Of a DNA stretch of 26,477 bases, positions 1 to 6,975 are shown in pieces. A program made the translations under genes and the position numbers. Below the pieces are notes generated by a model, which made no database searches, had not been told where the DNA came from, and saw nothing but the letters and a program-made list of their open reading frames with translations. This DNA comes from a virus, in IMG/VR virus record IMGVR_UViG_3300005882_000018, positions 1 through 26,477 of that record; one strand, 5' to 3'. Every line of letters starts with the position of its first letter. Position 1 is the stretch's first letter.

Positions 1-88
1 GAGGCATTTTATCTCTAACTTGATTTACAATATCCTCATGAATTACATTGCAGTCACATCTTTCAATTGAATTAAATTTTTCAGTCAT
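1..88 (-). CDS. ArsR/SmtB-family metal-responsive repressor, N-terminal fragment
   Basis: This gene starts at 88 and runs off the left edge, so only 29 codons are visible. The peptide begins MTEKFNSIERCDCNVIHED and continues IVNQVRDKMP. The Cys-x-Cys pair at residues 11 and 13, followed by a His and an acidic residue, resembles the N-terminal metal-binding stretch of CadC/CzrA-type repressors of Clostridia. These sense heavy metals and repress an adjacent efflux gene. The ribosome binding site GGAGGTGATAAT fixes the start. A perfect sigma-A-type promoter and two SmtB-like operator dyads lie upstream, which supports the family call independently. The DNA-binding helices are outside the window. 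This gene is probably not part of the phage. Confidence 0.72.
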   Translation of the reverse strand, partial: MTEKFNSIERCDCNVIHEDIVNQVRDKMP

Positions 89-125
89 ATTATCACCTCC
101 TTTTAAATCATTTCATCTGAATACT

Positions 126-139
126 TGAGCTAGCATTCA
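126..139. promoter_or_regulatory. SmtB/ArsR-type operator, copy 1
   Basis: TGAGCTAGCATTCA has the TGA-N8-TCA dyad typical of SmtB/CadC operators (12-2-12 class). It lies just downstream of the predicted transcription start, where a bound repressor would block initiation or early elongation. The same spacing and outer bases recur at 191-204. Confidence 0.65.
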
Positions 140-153
140 TACGTTGTGTATTT

Positions 154-182
154 ATTATATTATTGTTTTTCTCATATGTCAA
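154..182 (-). promoter_or_regulatory. Sigma-A promoter of the ArsR-family gene
   Basis: On the minus strand, TTGACA (182-177) and TATAAT (159-154) are separated by exactly 17 bases, a perfect vegetative promoter. The predicted start of transcription, near 147, is about 60 bases ahead of the ArsR start codon. Both operator dyads flank this promoter. Confidence 0.85.
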
Positions 183-190
183 TAGTTATA

Positions 191-204
191 TGAGCATTTA
201 TTCA
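191..204. promoter_or_regulatory. SmtB/ArsR-type operator, copy 2
   Basis: TGAGCATTTATTCA has the same TGA-N8-TCA architecture as copy 1 and closely resembles the cyanobacterial smt operator core. It sits a few bases upstream of the -35 box, so the promoter is bracketed by two candidate repressor sites. This supports autoregulation by the ArsR-family protein. Confidence 0.65.
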
Positions 205-212
205 AGTATTTT

Positions 213-385
213 TTATATTATTTGAAATATCTCAAAAACATCTACTAAGACATTAGTACCATCCTTTCTCGGTATCCTGTTCCATACATATCCTTTAAAC
301 AAATCCTTAAAAATAAAGACTTCACCTTCGTACAAGTTTTCGGTTTCTTTAATAGCTTCATCTAACAGCTTATTACATCACTCAT
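213..385 (-). pseudogene. DUF1413-like small gene, broken by an apparent 1-base deletion
   Basis: A ribosome binding site AAGGAG precedes an ATG at 385, but that frame stops after seven codons. From about the fourth codon a neighbouring frame is open to a TAA at 213. It encodes a peptide containing LDEAIKETENLYEGEVF and then KDLFKGYVWNRIPRKDG. The stretch with 'DLFKGY.WNRIP' resembles DUF1413 proteins, short proteins of unknown function. Adding one base after codon 3 or 4 would give a continuous product of about 57 residues, so the gene looks frameshifted. The C-terminus after RKDG does not follow the pattern I remember for the family and may have been replaced. Sequencing error is an alternative explanation. 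Confidence 0.45.
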
Positions 386-463
386 GTGGTCAACTCCTTA
401 TCAATAACCTTATAAACAACATTTTTGATAATATCACATGTATAAATCATGTAAAAGTCAATG
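386..463. other. AT-rich intergenic stretch, candidate left prophage junction
   Basis: No gene is visible here. A short dyad (ACATG-N7-CATGT, 436-452) and a weak TTGACT sequence on the minus strand lie in it. It separates the recombinase terminator from the DUF1413-like remnant, so the left attachment site is most likely here or within the remnant. Serine-recombinase att cores are only 2-3 bases and cannot be recognised from one junction. Confidence 0.3.
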
Positions 464-464
464 C

Positions 465-507
465 AAAAACCGCCAATCAAGAGAACCTAACTCTTAATTG
501 ACGGTTT
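465..507 (-). terminator. Rho-independent terminator of the recombinase operon
   Basis: On the minus strand, AAACCGTCAATTAAGAG (507-491) pairs with CTCTTGATTGGCGGTTT (483-467) across a 7-base loop. This is a 17-bp stem with two G-U pairs, and it ends in a run of T residues. It starts 14 bases after the stop of the last recombinase gene. The G-U pairs are wobbles only on the minus strand, which supports that orientation. Confidence 0.88.
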
Positions 508-521
508 ATATTAGTATTAAA

Positions 522-2084
522 TCATACTTCCATTTCAATTCCAGATTTAAAGCATATTACAAAGTGGTCTTCATAGACTGTAACGTTCTGGATTATCTTC
601 CTCACAAGCTTATCGTCATATTCTAAGGTGCGGTATTTATTGTTGCGGATAAATTCTACCAGCTCATTGGTTCGCTCATTCTCACCACTTAATGATGCAT
701 CTTCCACAAGAAGGGCCTGACGTTTTTCACGCAGGTTATCAATCTCATCAGCAATGGATTCATAGTCTTTCCCTTTATTAGCAAGACTGATTAGTTCCTT
801 CTGCTTTTCTTCAAGTAATGTATTAAGCTCTGAAATTTTATACTCTGTAGTGTCACCGATTACCGCATGGATGTTTTCTTCCAGTGTTTTTATCATGTTA
901 TCACCGCCAGCAAGTAATCTATTAATGGCAGTAATAACAGCATCATATAAATCGCCTTCCTTTACTGTTCGGCTCTTACATACTTCGGGGCCTTGCTCGA
1001 TTCTTGTTACGCATCGCCAAACAAATTCTTTTCTACCGTGAACATTCCAATATGTTCTTCTATAAATATCACCGCAATCACCACAGAAGGTTATGGTACT
1101 CAGAGCGTATTTGCTGCTGTAAATTCTTTTATTCTTGTCTGCGCCTGTGTAAATGTTATTCCGGCGATGAAGTTCTTCCTGTGCTTGTAAAAAGAGTTCT
1201 TTTGGAATGATAGCCTCATGGCTATTTTCAACATAATACTGTGGGAGATGACCTTCATTCTTGACTCTTTTCTTTGTAAGAAAATCCACTGTAATGGTCT
1301 TCTGCAAAAGGGCATCACCAATGTATTTCTCGTTATTAAGAATCTTCTTTATGGTTTCTGGTCTCCACTTTGGTTTTCCGGCAGCTGTTAAAATACCATC
1401 CTTCTCAAGATCCCTACCAATACCCGCCAGGCTCTTGCCCTCAAGATACTCTCTATAAATACGTTTAATAATTTCAGCCTCTTGAGGAACAATGATCAAG
1501 TTGCCCTCTTCATCTTTTGTATAGCCCATAAATCGATTGTGATTGACCTGCACCTTTCCTTGCTGGTATCGATATTGAAGTCCAAGTTTAACATTCTGAG
1601 AAAGACTTTGACTTTCTTGCTGTGCAAGAGATGCCATAATGGTAAGTAATACTTCACCCTTGGCATCCATTGTGTTGATATTCTCTTTTTCAAAATATAC
1701 AGCTATGTTCTTTTCCTTGAGCTGTCTAATATACTTTAAACAATCCAGGGTATTACGGGCAAATCGACTAATAGACTTTGTAATTACCATATCGATATTA
1801 CCTTCCATGCAAGCCTCAACCATACGATTAAATTCTTCTCGTTTTTTAGTATTGGTACCTGAAATGCCATCATCTGCAAATATACCTGCAAACTCCCATT
1901 CAACATTTTTCTTTATATATTCCGTATAATGGGCAACCTGCACCCCATAACTCAAATTCTGTTCTTCAGTTTCTGTAGAAACACGGCAATAGGCAGCGAC
2001 ACGTAATTTCTTTACTTTTTCTTTTGCAGCTGTACTTCCAACTCTTCTTCGTGCTGGTATTACAGTTATATTTTTTTCTTCCAT
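522..2084 (-). CDS. Large serine recombinase (third gene of the recombinase cassette)
   Basis: The product is 520 residues and acts in site-specific integration or excision of the element. The resolvase domain opens with [17 protein letters not shown], giving Ser36 as the likely nucleophile. The conserved DDGISGT and [11 protein letters not shown] motifs follow. A recombinase domain covers roughly residues 170-290, a zinc-ribbon region has CGDCG and two later Cys residues near 345-390, and a charged coiled coil covers about 410-470. The start at 2084 is chosen because GAGGTGTAAA sits directly before it; a GTG four codons earlier lies inside the binding site. One base separates it from the upstream gene, so translation is probably coupled. 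The family usually has 450-550 residues, so this one looks intact. Confidence 0.93.
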   Translation of the reverse strand: MEEKNITVIPARRRVGSTAAKEKVKKLRVAAYCRVSTETEEQNLSYGVQVAHYTEYIKKNVEWEFAGIFADDGISGTNTKKREEFNRMVEACMEGNIDMVITKSISRFARNTLDCLKYIRQLKEKNIAVYFEKENINTMDAKGEVLLTIMASLAQQESQSLSQNVKLGLQYRYQQGKVQVNHNRFMGYTKDEEGNLIIVPQEAEIIKRIYREYLEGKSLAGIGRDLEKDGILTAAGKPKWRPETIKKILNNEKYIGDALLQKTITVDFLTKKRVKNEGHLPQYYVENSHEAIIPKELFLQAQEELHRRNNIYTGADKNKRIYSSKYALSTITFCGDCGDIYRRTYWNVHGRKEFVWRCVTRIEQGPEVCKSRTVKEGDLYDAVITAINRLLAGGDNMIKTLEENIHAVIGDTTEYKISELNTLLEEKQKELISLANKGKDYESIADEIDNLREKRQALLVEDASLSGENERTNELVEFIRNNKYRTLEYDDKLVRKIIQNVTVYEDHFVICFKSGIEMEV

Positions 2085-2085
2085 T

Positions 2086-2502
2086 TTACACCTCACTTTC
2101 TATGAGACTGTATAAATACTCGGCTCTTGTAACAGGATCATCTGGGAGTTTATCTTCTGTTTTTCTCATCTTAAATCGTTCTATAGGCGATGGCGCATTA
2201 AAAGCTGCAAGCTCTACAATACGTCCTAAATCCTTAGCACGTTTATTTCTAACCGCTTCTGCCAGATCAAATGTTTCTTTATCTACGATTGCTGGATACA
2301 CACCATTTCCAAGATATAGTCTATTTTTTAAAATACGCCCAATTACTGAATGTGTTTTTTCAATACCTGCCTGTTCGCCAGCCACTGTAAGGGAAAGTCC
2401 TGATATATATTTTTTAAAGAACTCCTTTACTTGACCTGCTGACTTCTCATCGACGGTAACAATGCCGTCTACAATGGTATATCCATATGGTACATAGGCC
2501 AT
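2086..2502 (-). CDS. Small recombinase-like protein lacking the catalytic domain
   Basis: The product is 138 residues. It begins [19 protein letters not shown] and continues with a helix-rich segment and a '[21 protein letters not shown]' type stretch. This resembles the DNA-binding recombinase domain of large serine recombinases (the PYGY start, acidic helix and Y(L/I)G motif). There is no resolvase domain, nucleophilic Ser or zinc ribbon. It lies between two full-length recombinase genes. Its ATG directly follows the stop of the upstream gene (TAAATG), and one base separates it from the downstream gene. It could be an accessory subunit or a DNA-binding directionality factor for its neighbours. 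Its position is conserved in my memory of similar clostridial elements, but the role is inference. Confidence 0.75.
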   Translation of the reverse strand: MAYVPYGYTIVDGIVTVDEKSAGQVKEFFKKYISGLSLTVAGEQAGIEKTHSVIGRILKNRLYLGNGVYPAIVDKETFDLAEAVRNKRAKDLGRIVELAAFNAPSPIERFKMRKTEDKLPDDPVTRAEYLYSLIESEV

Positions 2503-4068
2503 TTATCTCACCACCTTTTCTTTAAGGGTAAGTCCGCATTTCATTTTAAACGTTAGCTCATCCCTTGAATTTACAATGATATTTACTACAAACTTCTCAA
2601 AAGACTCCTCTGTATAATTGTCATCAAACCTATCTCCTAACACATAATCAAGAAGTGCCTTTACCTCTTCTACCTGAGATGACCCATTCGTAAATGACAT
2701 AACTAGATTGGTCTTTTCAGCTGTAAGATTTTTTAATTCTTTATCCAGAACATTTCGTTCCTTATTAAAAAGAGCTGGCTCAAGAAATCCTTTTGTCATA
2801 AGACCAATAAGCGTATTGCGTTCTTCGGTTAATTGCTCCATGCGTTTATCGATAGTATCAATTCTTTCTAGATCACTTTCTTCATCCATCTTGTTTATAG
2901 CCTTATAAAGGGGCTCCAATATTAGCTTTCTACTAAATGCAAGTTTATTCATCATCGTTGCAAACGTTGCTTTAATCTCTCCATCACGTAAAAACAACAT
3001 GGAACAACTATCCTTGTCTTCAATATGGCCTTTACAGCTCCAAGCAATATAGCTTCTTCCAACAGAATAGTTCGTTCTTCTCTTAAACTTACTACCACAC
3101 TTTCCACATAGGATTTTGCCACTTAACGCATATCTATTTTGATATGCCATTTTGTTAGCCTTGATGTTCATAGCCTCTGCTCTTTGCGTTATCAACTTTT
3201 GGGCCTTAGAAAATACTTCTCTACTAATAATCGGTTCGTGATGCCCCTTGCAGTAAAACTGATCTTTCTCTCCGTTGTTCGTGTGTCGATTAAAATTGCT
3301 GTCCGTATAGGTCTTTTGGAAAAGTACATCTCCTTTGTATTTTTCGTTACGAAGCATCTCAGTCACCGTACTAGAGTTCCAATGTTTTCCCCTTTTTGAA
3401 GGAATCTTGTCTCTATTTAGGCCTTTTGCAATTACATTGCCACCTCTTCCCGAAAGACACTCCGCAAAAATACGTTTTACTATTTCAGCTTCTTCTGAAA
3501 TGATTACCATCTCACCATTTACATTTGCATAACCATAGGGAGGAGTACCAATAACATAACTGCCATTTTGAAACTTTTTACTAATTGACCATGTTATATT
3601 CTGTGAAATAGATACTGATTCTTCAGCAGCAAAGCCAGATAGAATAGAAAGCATCAATTCACTTTCCATATTCCCGGTATTGATATTTTCTTTCTCAAAA
3701 TAAATATAAACGCCGATATCCATAAGGTGCCTTACTAGTTCTAAACAATCCGTGGTATTTCGTGCAAAGCGGCTAATGGATTTGGTGATAATAAAATTAA
3801 TCTTATTGCTCTCACAATCACGAATCATCCGTAGAAGTTCAGGTCGTTTTTCCTTTTTGGTGCCTGAAATACCTTCATCATAATAAAACCCAGAAAACAC
3901 CCATTCTGGATGGGATTTAATGTAGCTTTCATAATATTCCCGCTGAGCTTTAAGACTTACCAGTTGTTCGTCGCTATTCGTTGACACTCTGGCATATGCA
4001 GCAACTCGAAGTTTGATTTTTGGCGGATTAGATTTTGACATTTCGTCTATTTTCGTTATCTTCTTCAT
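2503..4068 (-). CDS. Large serine recombinase (first gene of the recombinase cassette)
   Basis: The product is 521 residues. LRVAAYARVSTNSDEQ gives Ser29 as the likely nucleophile, followed by DEGISGTKKEKRPEL and [11 protein letters not shown], the hallmarks of the resolvase catalytic core. The recombinase domain includes GTPPYGYA and YKGDVLFQKTY. A zinc ribbon follows with CGKCG near residue 340 and two later Cys residues, then a coiled coil rich in Glu and Lys at about 405-465. The start has GAGGTGAGATA immediately upstream. The protein clearly differs from the recombinase at 522-2084, so this is not a recent duplication. It may form a complex with, or act in the opposite direction from, that recombinase. 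Confidence 0.93.
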   Translation of the reverse strand: MKKITKIDEMSKSNPPKIKLRVAAYARVSTNSDEQLVSLKAQREYYESYIKSHPEWVFSGFYYDEGISGTKKEKRPELLRMIRDCESNKINFIITKSISRFARNTTDCLELVRHLMDIGVYIYFEKENINTGNMESELMLSILSGFAAEESVSISQNITWSISKKFQNGSYVIGTPPYGYANVNGEMVIISEEAEIVKRIFAECLSGRGGNVIAKGLNRDKIPSKRGKHWNSSTVTEMLRNEKYKGDVLFQKTYTDSNFNRHTNNGEKDQFYCKGHHEPIISREVFSKAQKLITQRAEAMNIKANKMAYQNRYALSGKILCGKCGSKFKRRTNYSVGRSYIAWSCKGHIEDKDSCSMLFLRDGEIKATFATMMNKLAFSRKLILEPLYKAINKMDEESDLERIDTIDKRMEQLTEERNTLIGLMTKGFLEPALFNKERNVLDKELKNLTAEKTNLVMSFTNGSSQVEEVKALLDYVLGDRFDDNYTEESFEKFVVNIIVNSRDELTFKMKCGLTLKEKVVR

Positions 4069-4129
4069 TATCTCACCTCACTTTCTATCATTACATATAT
4101 CACTCTAAAAGCTACTAATAGCAAGTGAT

Positions 4130-4345
4130 TTAAGACATAATTTCAACTAACTTCGGTGAGAATTTCTGACGGTTTAATGCTGATATTTTCTGTAGTTCAT
4201 CTTGTGTAATCTTGCCTTCTTTATAGAGCATACCAACAATACTCTCAGCTATATAAAAATCATATTCTCTCTGCAGCTGCTCTTCTGTCATCGGTTCTAG
4301 CTCTCCCTTGATAGGCAAACCATCTTTCACTTCAATAATGTTCAT
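4130..4345 (-). CDS. Small protein upstream of the recombinases, SHOCT-like C-terminus
   Basis: The product is 71 residues, acidic and mostly helical. The C-terminal half contains LYKEGKITQDELQKISAL followed by NRQKFSPKL. This pattern of a turn, 'G(K/L)IT..E...I' and a closing 'F.P.L' resembles SHOCT-type short domains. Such genes commonly sit just ahead of serine recombinases in clostridial elements. The start codon is preceded by GGAGGTG and seven T residues, and this binding site is buried in a strong hairpin (4353-4384). A gap of 61 bases separates its stop from the first recombinase. A regulatory or directionality role is plausible but unproven. Confidence 0.7.
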   Translation of the reverse strand: MNIIEVKDGLPIKGELEPMTEEQLQREYDFYIAESIVGMLYKEGKITQDELQKISALNRQKFSPKLVEIMS

Positions 4346-4384
4346 AAAAAAACACCTCCTACCTAGTAGCCGTGGTAAGAGGTG
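4346..4384 (-). promoter_or_regulatory. Hairpin that sequesters the ribosome binding site, with a U-tract
   Basis: In the minus-strand RNA, CACCTCTTACC (4384-4374) pairs with GGTAGGAGGTG (4363-4353) over 11 bp with one U-G wobble and a 10-base loop. The 3' arm contains the GGAGG binding site (4359-4355) of the 71-residue gene. Seven T residues (4352-4346) and then that gene's ATG follow. The structure therefore fits both an intrinsic terminator for the polymerase transcript and a translational lock on the recombinase unit. Confidence 0.7.
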
Positions 4385-4404
4385 AAATCTGACGTTTTTA
4401 TAAA
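4353..4404 (-). ncRNA. Conserved leader element, copy A (before the recombinase unit)
   Basis: This non-coding stretch begins within ten bases of the polymerase stop. Its 44-base core (4361-4404) aligns without gaps to 8661-8704. In minus-strand orientation the shared parts are TTTATA, then AAACGTCAGATTTCA, then GGCTACTAGGT. An interior of about 11-12 bases differs between copies. The differing interior takes part in the hairpin described separately, so structure is kept while sequence changes. Structured-RNA motifs named after DUF2800 and DUF2815 genes exist, and I cannot tell whether this is one of them. A protein-binding or promoter-proximal site is the alternative. Confidence 0.6.
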
Positions 4405-4410
4405 ATTACT

Positions 4411-6351
4411 CTAATCTTTTTGGTAAAAATTACAAGTGTAGCCGTCGGCTCTAAGGATCAGTCCTTTTGCCCAGTCGGGAACTCTACTCATTTGCTCGCA
4501 TACAACATCAAGAGATAGACTTGAATCAGCCTCTATGATAATTTCATCATGCACATGCGCAACAATTGAACAATCCCTAAGTGTTTGCATGGCATAAAGT
4601 AAAAGATCACGCGAAGCAGCTTGCACTATATTCTCCACAAATTTGGGCCCATAACTTTCTAAGCGTTCCCATTTCTTTGTTCCTCCAACACCTTCATAAG
4701 TAACTGACTCACCACCAAATCGATTCTCCCCAATACGTGGTTTGACATAGGCAAGTCTTCTACCAGAAGGTAATACTATAAATAGCATTCCGCTTTGACA
4801 AAAGAACTTAATTCCATGAGTTTCTTTTGTCTGCCTTTCCTTGATGCATCTCTTAACGGTATGATCAACATCCCACCAAAACCTTACAATGTTTGGATTG
4901 GTTTTTCTCCATGCATCAACAAGTGGCTTAAGTTCTTCTTCATCAATTCCCATCTCTAATGCTCCCATTGCTTTTAGTGCACCAACTGACCCGCCATAAC
5001 CAAGTGCCAGTTCTGCAATCTTGCCTTTCTGCCTTAAATGTCCGTTGACACCATGCTTTTGGACAGGAACTTTAAACATCTGGCTTGCCGATGCGCAATA
5101 GATATCTCCACCACTTGCAAAGACTTTTGATCTCCACTGTTCTCCTGCAAACCAAGCAATCACACGCGCCTCTATTGCAGAAAAGTCAGCTACTATAAAC
5201 CGTGTCCCTTCTTTTGGTACAAAGGCTGTGCGGATAAGCTGTGACAAAGTATCTGGGATGTCTTCATAAAGCATATCAATGGCATCATAGTTACCACTTC
5301 TTACAAGACCACGAGCCTGGCTAAGGTCTGACATATGATTCTGTGGTAAATTCTGCAACTGCACAAGTCTCCCAGCAAAACGCCCCGTCCTGTTTGCACC
5401 GTAAAACTGAAACATACCTCTGACACGATTATCAACACACACCGCATTTTCCATTGTCGTGTATTTCTTTACCGATGATTTGGCAAGCTGTTGTCTAAGT
5501 TTAAGTACTTTTACCAAATGATCTGGAGCATCCTCTATAAGTTTTGCTACTGCTTTTTTACCAATGGTATCTGTTTCTAGCCCATTTTCTAAAAGCCACT
5601 GTTTCATCTGCTGTACAGAATTTGGATTTTCAAGTTTTGTTAGTTCCTGCATAACGTTCAAAAGCTTGTCATGAGAAATCCTATCCACGGCGATGGCTTG
5701 TTTTACAAATACCTTATCCACCTTAATACCACGATCATTTATCTCTTGGTCCAGGTGATATTCATCCCATACACTATCTGGCACAGGGAATTTAAAAAGC
5801 CTTTGTTGAATTTGCATCTCCGTTTCGACATCTCGCTTGTTATATAGTTTAAAATGGGCCCATTTTTCTATATCATGCTCTGGTAGATTACGAGTACGTC
5901 CGCCATTTCTCTTTGTAGGATTACACGGAACGCAAAAATATCGAATTAAGTCTTTGCCCTCCGTAAGTTTTTGCTTTTCAAGACCGAGAACCGCACCTAC
6001 ACCTACCAACGATAAAGGAAGACCCATATAGGCAGACCACACCATTGAACATTTCCATGATACAGGATTTAAATATTTACCTATAGGTAGCCCTAAAAAT
6101 CGTGATAGACAAATACGCTCAAACTGGCTATTGAATGCCCATTTAGTAACCCCATCATCCGTTAAGGCATTAAGAATATCAGAAGGAATTGTTTCTCCAT
6201 TAGCAAGATCTATGACATTTACCTCACCGCCATCGATTGAATAGCCAAATAGCAATATTTCAAAATCACTTGCCTCCGCATAACGATAAACACCGCTTTT
6301 GGCAAGATTCACTGATGAATATGTTTCAATATCTATTTCTAAATTCTGCAT
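4411..6351 (-). CDS. Family A DNA polymerase with N-terminal DnaQ-like exonuclease domain
   Basis: The product is 646 residues and replicates phage DNA. The N-terminal 3'-5' exonuclease domain shows DIET (Asp7, Glu9) and the exo III motif Tyr170-x3-Asp174. The exo II position reads NSQFE, with Glu78 where Asp is usual. The polymerase domain has the template-contact stretch NRTGRFAGRLVQLQNLP (320-336), motif A with DFSAIEAR (389-396), motif B with Arg440, Lys444 and Tyr452-Gly453, and motif C HDE at 601-603. All polymerase carboxylates are present. The binding site GAGAGG lies 6 bases before the ATG. A terminator hairpin separates it from the upstream DUF2815 gene, so its level may be set lower. 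It works with the neighbouring nuclease and ssDNA-binding protein. Confidence 0.95.
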   Translation of the reverse strand: MQNLEIDIETYSSVNLAKSGVYRYAEASDFEILLFGYSIDGGEVNVIDLANGETIPSDILNALTDDGVTKWAFNSQFERICLSRFLGLPIGKYLNPVSWKCSMVWSAYMGLPLSLVGVGAVLGLEKQKLTEGKDLIRYFCVPCNPTKRNGGRTRNLPEHDIEKWAHFKLYNKRDVETEMQIQQRLFKFPVPDSVWDEYHLDQEINDRGIKVDKVFVKQAIAVDRISHDKLLNVMQELTKLENPNSVQQMKQWLLENGLETDTIGKKAVAKLIEDAPDHLVKVLKLRQQLAKSSVKKYTTMENAVCVDNRVRGMFQFYGANRTGRFAGRLVQLQNLPQNHMSDLSQARGLVRSGNYDAIDMLYEDIPDTLSQLIRTAFVPKEGTRFIVADFSAIEARVIAWFAGEQWRSKVFASGGDIYCASASQMFKVPVQKHGVNGHLRQKGKIAELALGYGGSVGALKAMGALEMGIDEEELKPLVDAWRKTNPNIVRFWWDVDHTVKRCIKERQTKETHGIKFFCQSGMLFIVLPSGRRLAYVKPRIGENRFGGESVTYEGVGGTKKWERLESYGPKFVENIVQAASRDLLLYAMQTLRDCSIVAHVHDEIIIEADSSLSLDVVCEQMSRVPDWAKGLILRADGYTCNFYQKD

Positions 6352-6368
6352 TACGCACCTCTCTTCCT

Positions 6369-6406
6369 AAAAAAATAAGGTGGCAAAGGGTATCCCTCCA
6401 CCACCT
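6369..6406 (-). terminator. Intercistronic terminator or attenuator before the polymerase
   Basis: On the minus strand, AGGTGG (6406-6401) pairs with CCACCT (6383-6378). An inner AGGG/CCCT stem sits between them, and TTATTTTTTT follows. This is a typical intrinsic terminator inside the 72-base gap between the DUF2815 and polymerase genes. Since no promoter is obvious after it, partial read-through would lower polymerase expression relative to the ssDNA-binding protein. Confidence 0.8.
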
Positions 6407-6423
6407 GTAAGTAAATATATGGA

Positions 6424-6975
6424 TTAAGAAAGGAAGTCATCCTCATCAAGAGTTGTGAAATCATCTGCTGCAGAAGTTTTTCCTCCAAGTGGTTCTCCAT
6501 CTTTAATCTTCTGGATATTTCCAAGTCCACAGGCAACTCCCTTATTACCATTAGAATTGAAGGCATAGAAATTTAGAGAAACTCTCGCGTAACAACCACT
6601 GTATACTTCAGAACGGTCCATAATAGGTTTTACCGCTCTGTCTACAATTTGTGGTGCTGTCATGCTGTTTGCATTAATAAAATAATGACCTTTGTAAGCC
6701 TCATCATCGCGCTCCACATCTCCATCACGCAGCGGTAGTTTAATAGCAGCTTTGTTTGGTTTTTTCCCACCAAACTTAGCAATACCTTCTTCAATTGCAG
6801 CATCAACCGCTGCATTTATTGCATCAATTGTTTCCTTATCATTCTTTGGAATAAGAACGGATACTCCGTATTTTTCAGCACCTCCATTAATAGATACTGG
6901 CTCCCATCCGTGGAAGTAAGAAAGTCTCGTGTTTACACCTGTGATAACTTTTGTCTTATTAGAATTATTAACCAT
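6424..6975 (-). CDS. DUF2815 / Enc34-type single-stranded DNA-binding protein
   Basis: The product is 183 residues. It matches the DUF2815 family, now named after the ssDNA-binding protein of Enterobacter phage Enc34. Diagnostic parts include an N-terminal 'V.TG..TRLSYFH.W.P' stretch, AEKYGVSVLIPK, a central LPLRDGD, and the conserved stretch GCYARVSLNFYAF. The C-terminus is acidic (DDFTTLDEDDFLS), as in many SSB proteins where it recruits replication partners. Its ATG directly follows the stop of the DUF2800 gene (TAAATG), so they are translated together. It should coat single strands made by the nuclease and during synthesis by the polymerase. It is followed by a terminator-like hairpin. 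Confidence 0.88.
   Translation of the reverse strand: MVNNSNKTKVITGVNTRLSYFHGWEPVSINGGAEKYGVSVLIPKNDKETIDAINAAVDAAIEEGIAKFGGKKPNKAAIKLPLRDGDVERDDEAYKGHYFINANSMTAPQIVDRAVKPIMDRSEVYSGCYARVSLNFYAFNSNGNKGVACGLGNIQKIKDGEPLGGKTSAADDFTTLDEDDFLS

Noticed and set aside
436-452. ACATG-N7-CATGT dyad as an attachment site
   Set aside because: Serine-recombinase att sites are about 40-50 bases with a 2-3 base core and imperfect symmetry. This short dyad alone cannot be called one.
2024-2434. Plus-strand open frame of 136 codons
   Set aside because: It is antisense to the small recombinase-like gene and the start of the next, with no binding site and low-complexity Ser/Leu/Phe composition.
6352-6566. Minus-strand open frame at 6351-6566 as a separate small gene
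   Set aside because: It overlaps the end of the DUF2815 gene and the terminator hairpin in another frame, and no binding site supports it.
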